Source: Euonymus europaeus
Lineage: Eukaryota; Streptophyta; Magnoliopsida; Celastrales; Celastraceae
Direction of reading: 5' to 3'
DNA: 64,000 bases
Assembly (NCBI GenBank): GCA_963580455.1
Contig: OY756968.1
Coordinates: 4,873,544 to 4,937,543 of the forward strand
Shown here: in pieces, positions 63,401-64,000 of the stretch
How the letters are laid out: the number at the start of each line of letters is the position of its first letter
Position numbering within the stretch: the first letter of the stretch is position 1
Notes under the pieces: model-generated
Told to the model about the DNA's origin: nothing
Databases searched by the model: none
What the model saw: only the letters and a program-made list of their open reading frames with translations
Position numbers and translations under genes: made by a program

Positions 63401-64000
63401 TTTAGATAGTGAGAATAACGAGGAAGACGAAGTAAAACCAAAAAGAAAAATTGCTACGAAAGCGAAGGTGCATAACCCTGAGGGGGCTAAAAAAAGGAAA
63501 AGACCTGAAAGGGAAGTCAAAGAATCTGGAAAGAAGCGGGTAAAGTCCGAGGACAATAGTGATGCGGAAGAAAGTGGAGCCTCTGAAGATAATCTCTCTC
63601 AGTCACCTGCTGAAAAACCTACAAAGGTTTTCCATATTTCAATTTTTTTTATTATGTTCTAGAGGTTGATCCATGTCTTTACTTAATCTTCTTGTTGCAA
63701 TGCAGAAAAAAGAACTTTCGACTCCAGTCTATGATAAACGTGTGGAGCATTTAAAATCAGTTATCAAATCGTGTGGAATGAGGTCTAACCATGACAGCTT
63801 GACTTGCCATCTTTGACCTAGATTAGATCATTGAAACTTAGTATCTTACTATCTTATCATGATCTATTGTTTACAGCATACCTCCTGCAGTTTACAAGAA
63901 AGTCAAGCAGGTTCCTGAGAACAAACGTGAGGCTCAGTTGATAAAAGAACTGGAGGAGATACTTGCTAGAGAAGGATTGTCCTCAAATCCTTCCGAAAAA
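60478..64000 (+). CDS. HIRIP3/CHZ-type histone chaperone (partial, runs off the window)
   Basis: Nuclear chaperone of the HIRIP3 family, which handles H2A-H2B through a CHZ motif. The start at 60478 gives [20 protein letters not shown]. Exons are 60478-60593, 60986-61091, 62602-62906, 63099-63204, 63285-63626, 63706-63782 and 63877 onward, all in frame. Two related ~55-aa units occur: [17 protein letters not shown] + [18 protein letters not shown], and [17 protein letters not shown] + [18 protein letters not shown], each cut by a phase-2 intron. A long acidic and basic region ([38 protein letters not shown]) follows, then [20 protein letters not shown] and [19 protein letters not shown], the conserved block before CHZ. 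The CHZ motif itself lies beyond the right edge. A (TC)n run directly follows the first donor site. Confidence 0.85.
61662..61968. repeat. Tandem duplication, 2 copies of a ~153-bp unit, in an intron
   Basis: ggtctgtgtatcctc at 61662 recurs at 61815, and the following sequence matches for the full unit (agggaaca.tatagtgtgatc, cgttatattaggccagcga, gtaacgtcttaaccaccca), with about 15 differences. It lies in intron 2 of the HIRIP3-like gene. No coding potential. Confidence 0.9.

Noticed and set aside
1..64000. CRISPR arrays, operons, rRNA or phage genes
   Set aside because: None seen. The intron-rich genes and transposon types are plant nuclear; no spaced short repeats, ribosomal RNA sequence or polycistronic gene runs are present.

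Overview
The window is nuclear DNA of a flowering plant, almost certainly a eudicot. Genes are split by AT-rich GT-AG introns, intergenic DNA is AT-rich and full of small transposon relics (SINEs, MITEs, a Helitron end, LINE and MULE debris), and every recognisable protein belongs to a plant family. A glycerol-3-phosphate acyltransferase that looks like RAM2 points to a lineage able to form arbuscular mycorrhiza, so not Brassicaceae. I cannot name the species.

Layout, left to right. 184-4105 (-): prolyl 4-hydroxylase with a C-terminal ShK-type domain. 4106-6888: intergenic, with a MITE-like end and two families of degenerate repeats. 6889-8536 (-): RAM2-like sn-2 GPAT. 8537-11385: intergenic, with a complete tRNA-derived SINE that has perfect 10-bp target duplications and a long foldback element. 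11386-13476 (-): AGCVIII (D6PK-type) kinase. 13477-20656: a 7-kb transposon-rich gap with LINE fragments, a head-to-head SINE pair forming a long palindrome, and a decayed Helitron segment with an RPA70-like pseudogene. 20657-23126 (-): GT14 glucuronosyltransferase (GlcAT14 type). 26076-29840 (-): HIPL1-like secreted, probably GPI-anchored protein. 32150-34854 (+): small zinc-ribbon protein of the At4g08330 type. 37916-39586 (+): GDSL esterase/lipase, followed by two broken GDSL fragments. 41227-49583 (-): large ELG1/ATAD5-type AAA+ clamp-unloader gene. 50902-52918 (+): LYM1-like LysM receptor. 53858-57326 (-): conserved plant coiled-coil protein of unknown function with a Stowaway-like MITE in an intron. 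58649-59718 (+): broken MULE/FAR1-type sequence. 60478 to the right edge (+): HIRIP3/CHZ-type histone chaperone, cut by the window end.

The genes do not form a pathway or cluster; this is ordinary plant gene order with monocistronic genes. Themes include cell wall and secretory glycoprotein modification (P4H, GlcAT14, GDSL), symbiosis and immunity (RAM2-like, LYM1-like) and chromatin or replication (ATAD5, HIRIP3). I found no clearly new system. The best leads are the SINE with exact target duplications, the palindromic SINE pair, the Helitron end next to an RPA-like relic, and an exon-pair duplication inside the HIRIP3-like gene. Coding spans below run from start to stop codon and include introns; splice sites were placed by eye from GT/AG and reading frame.
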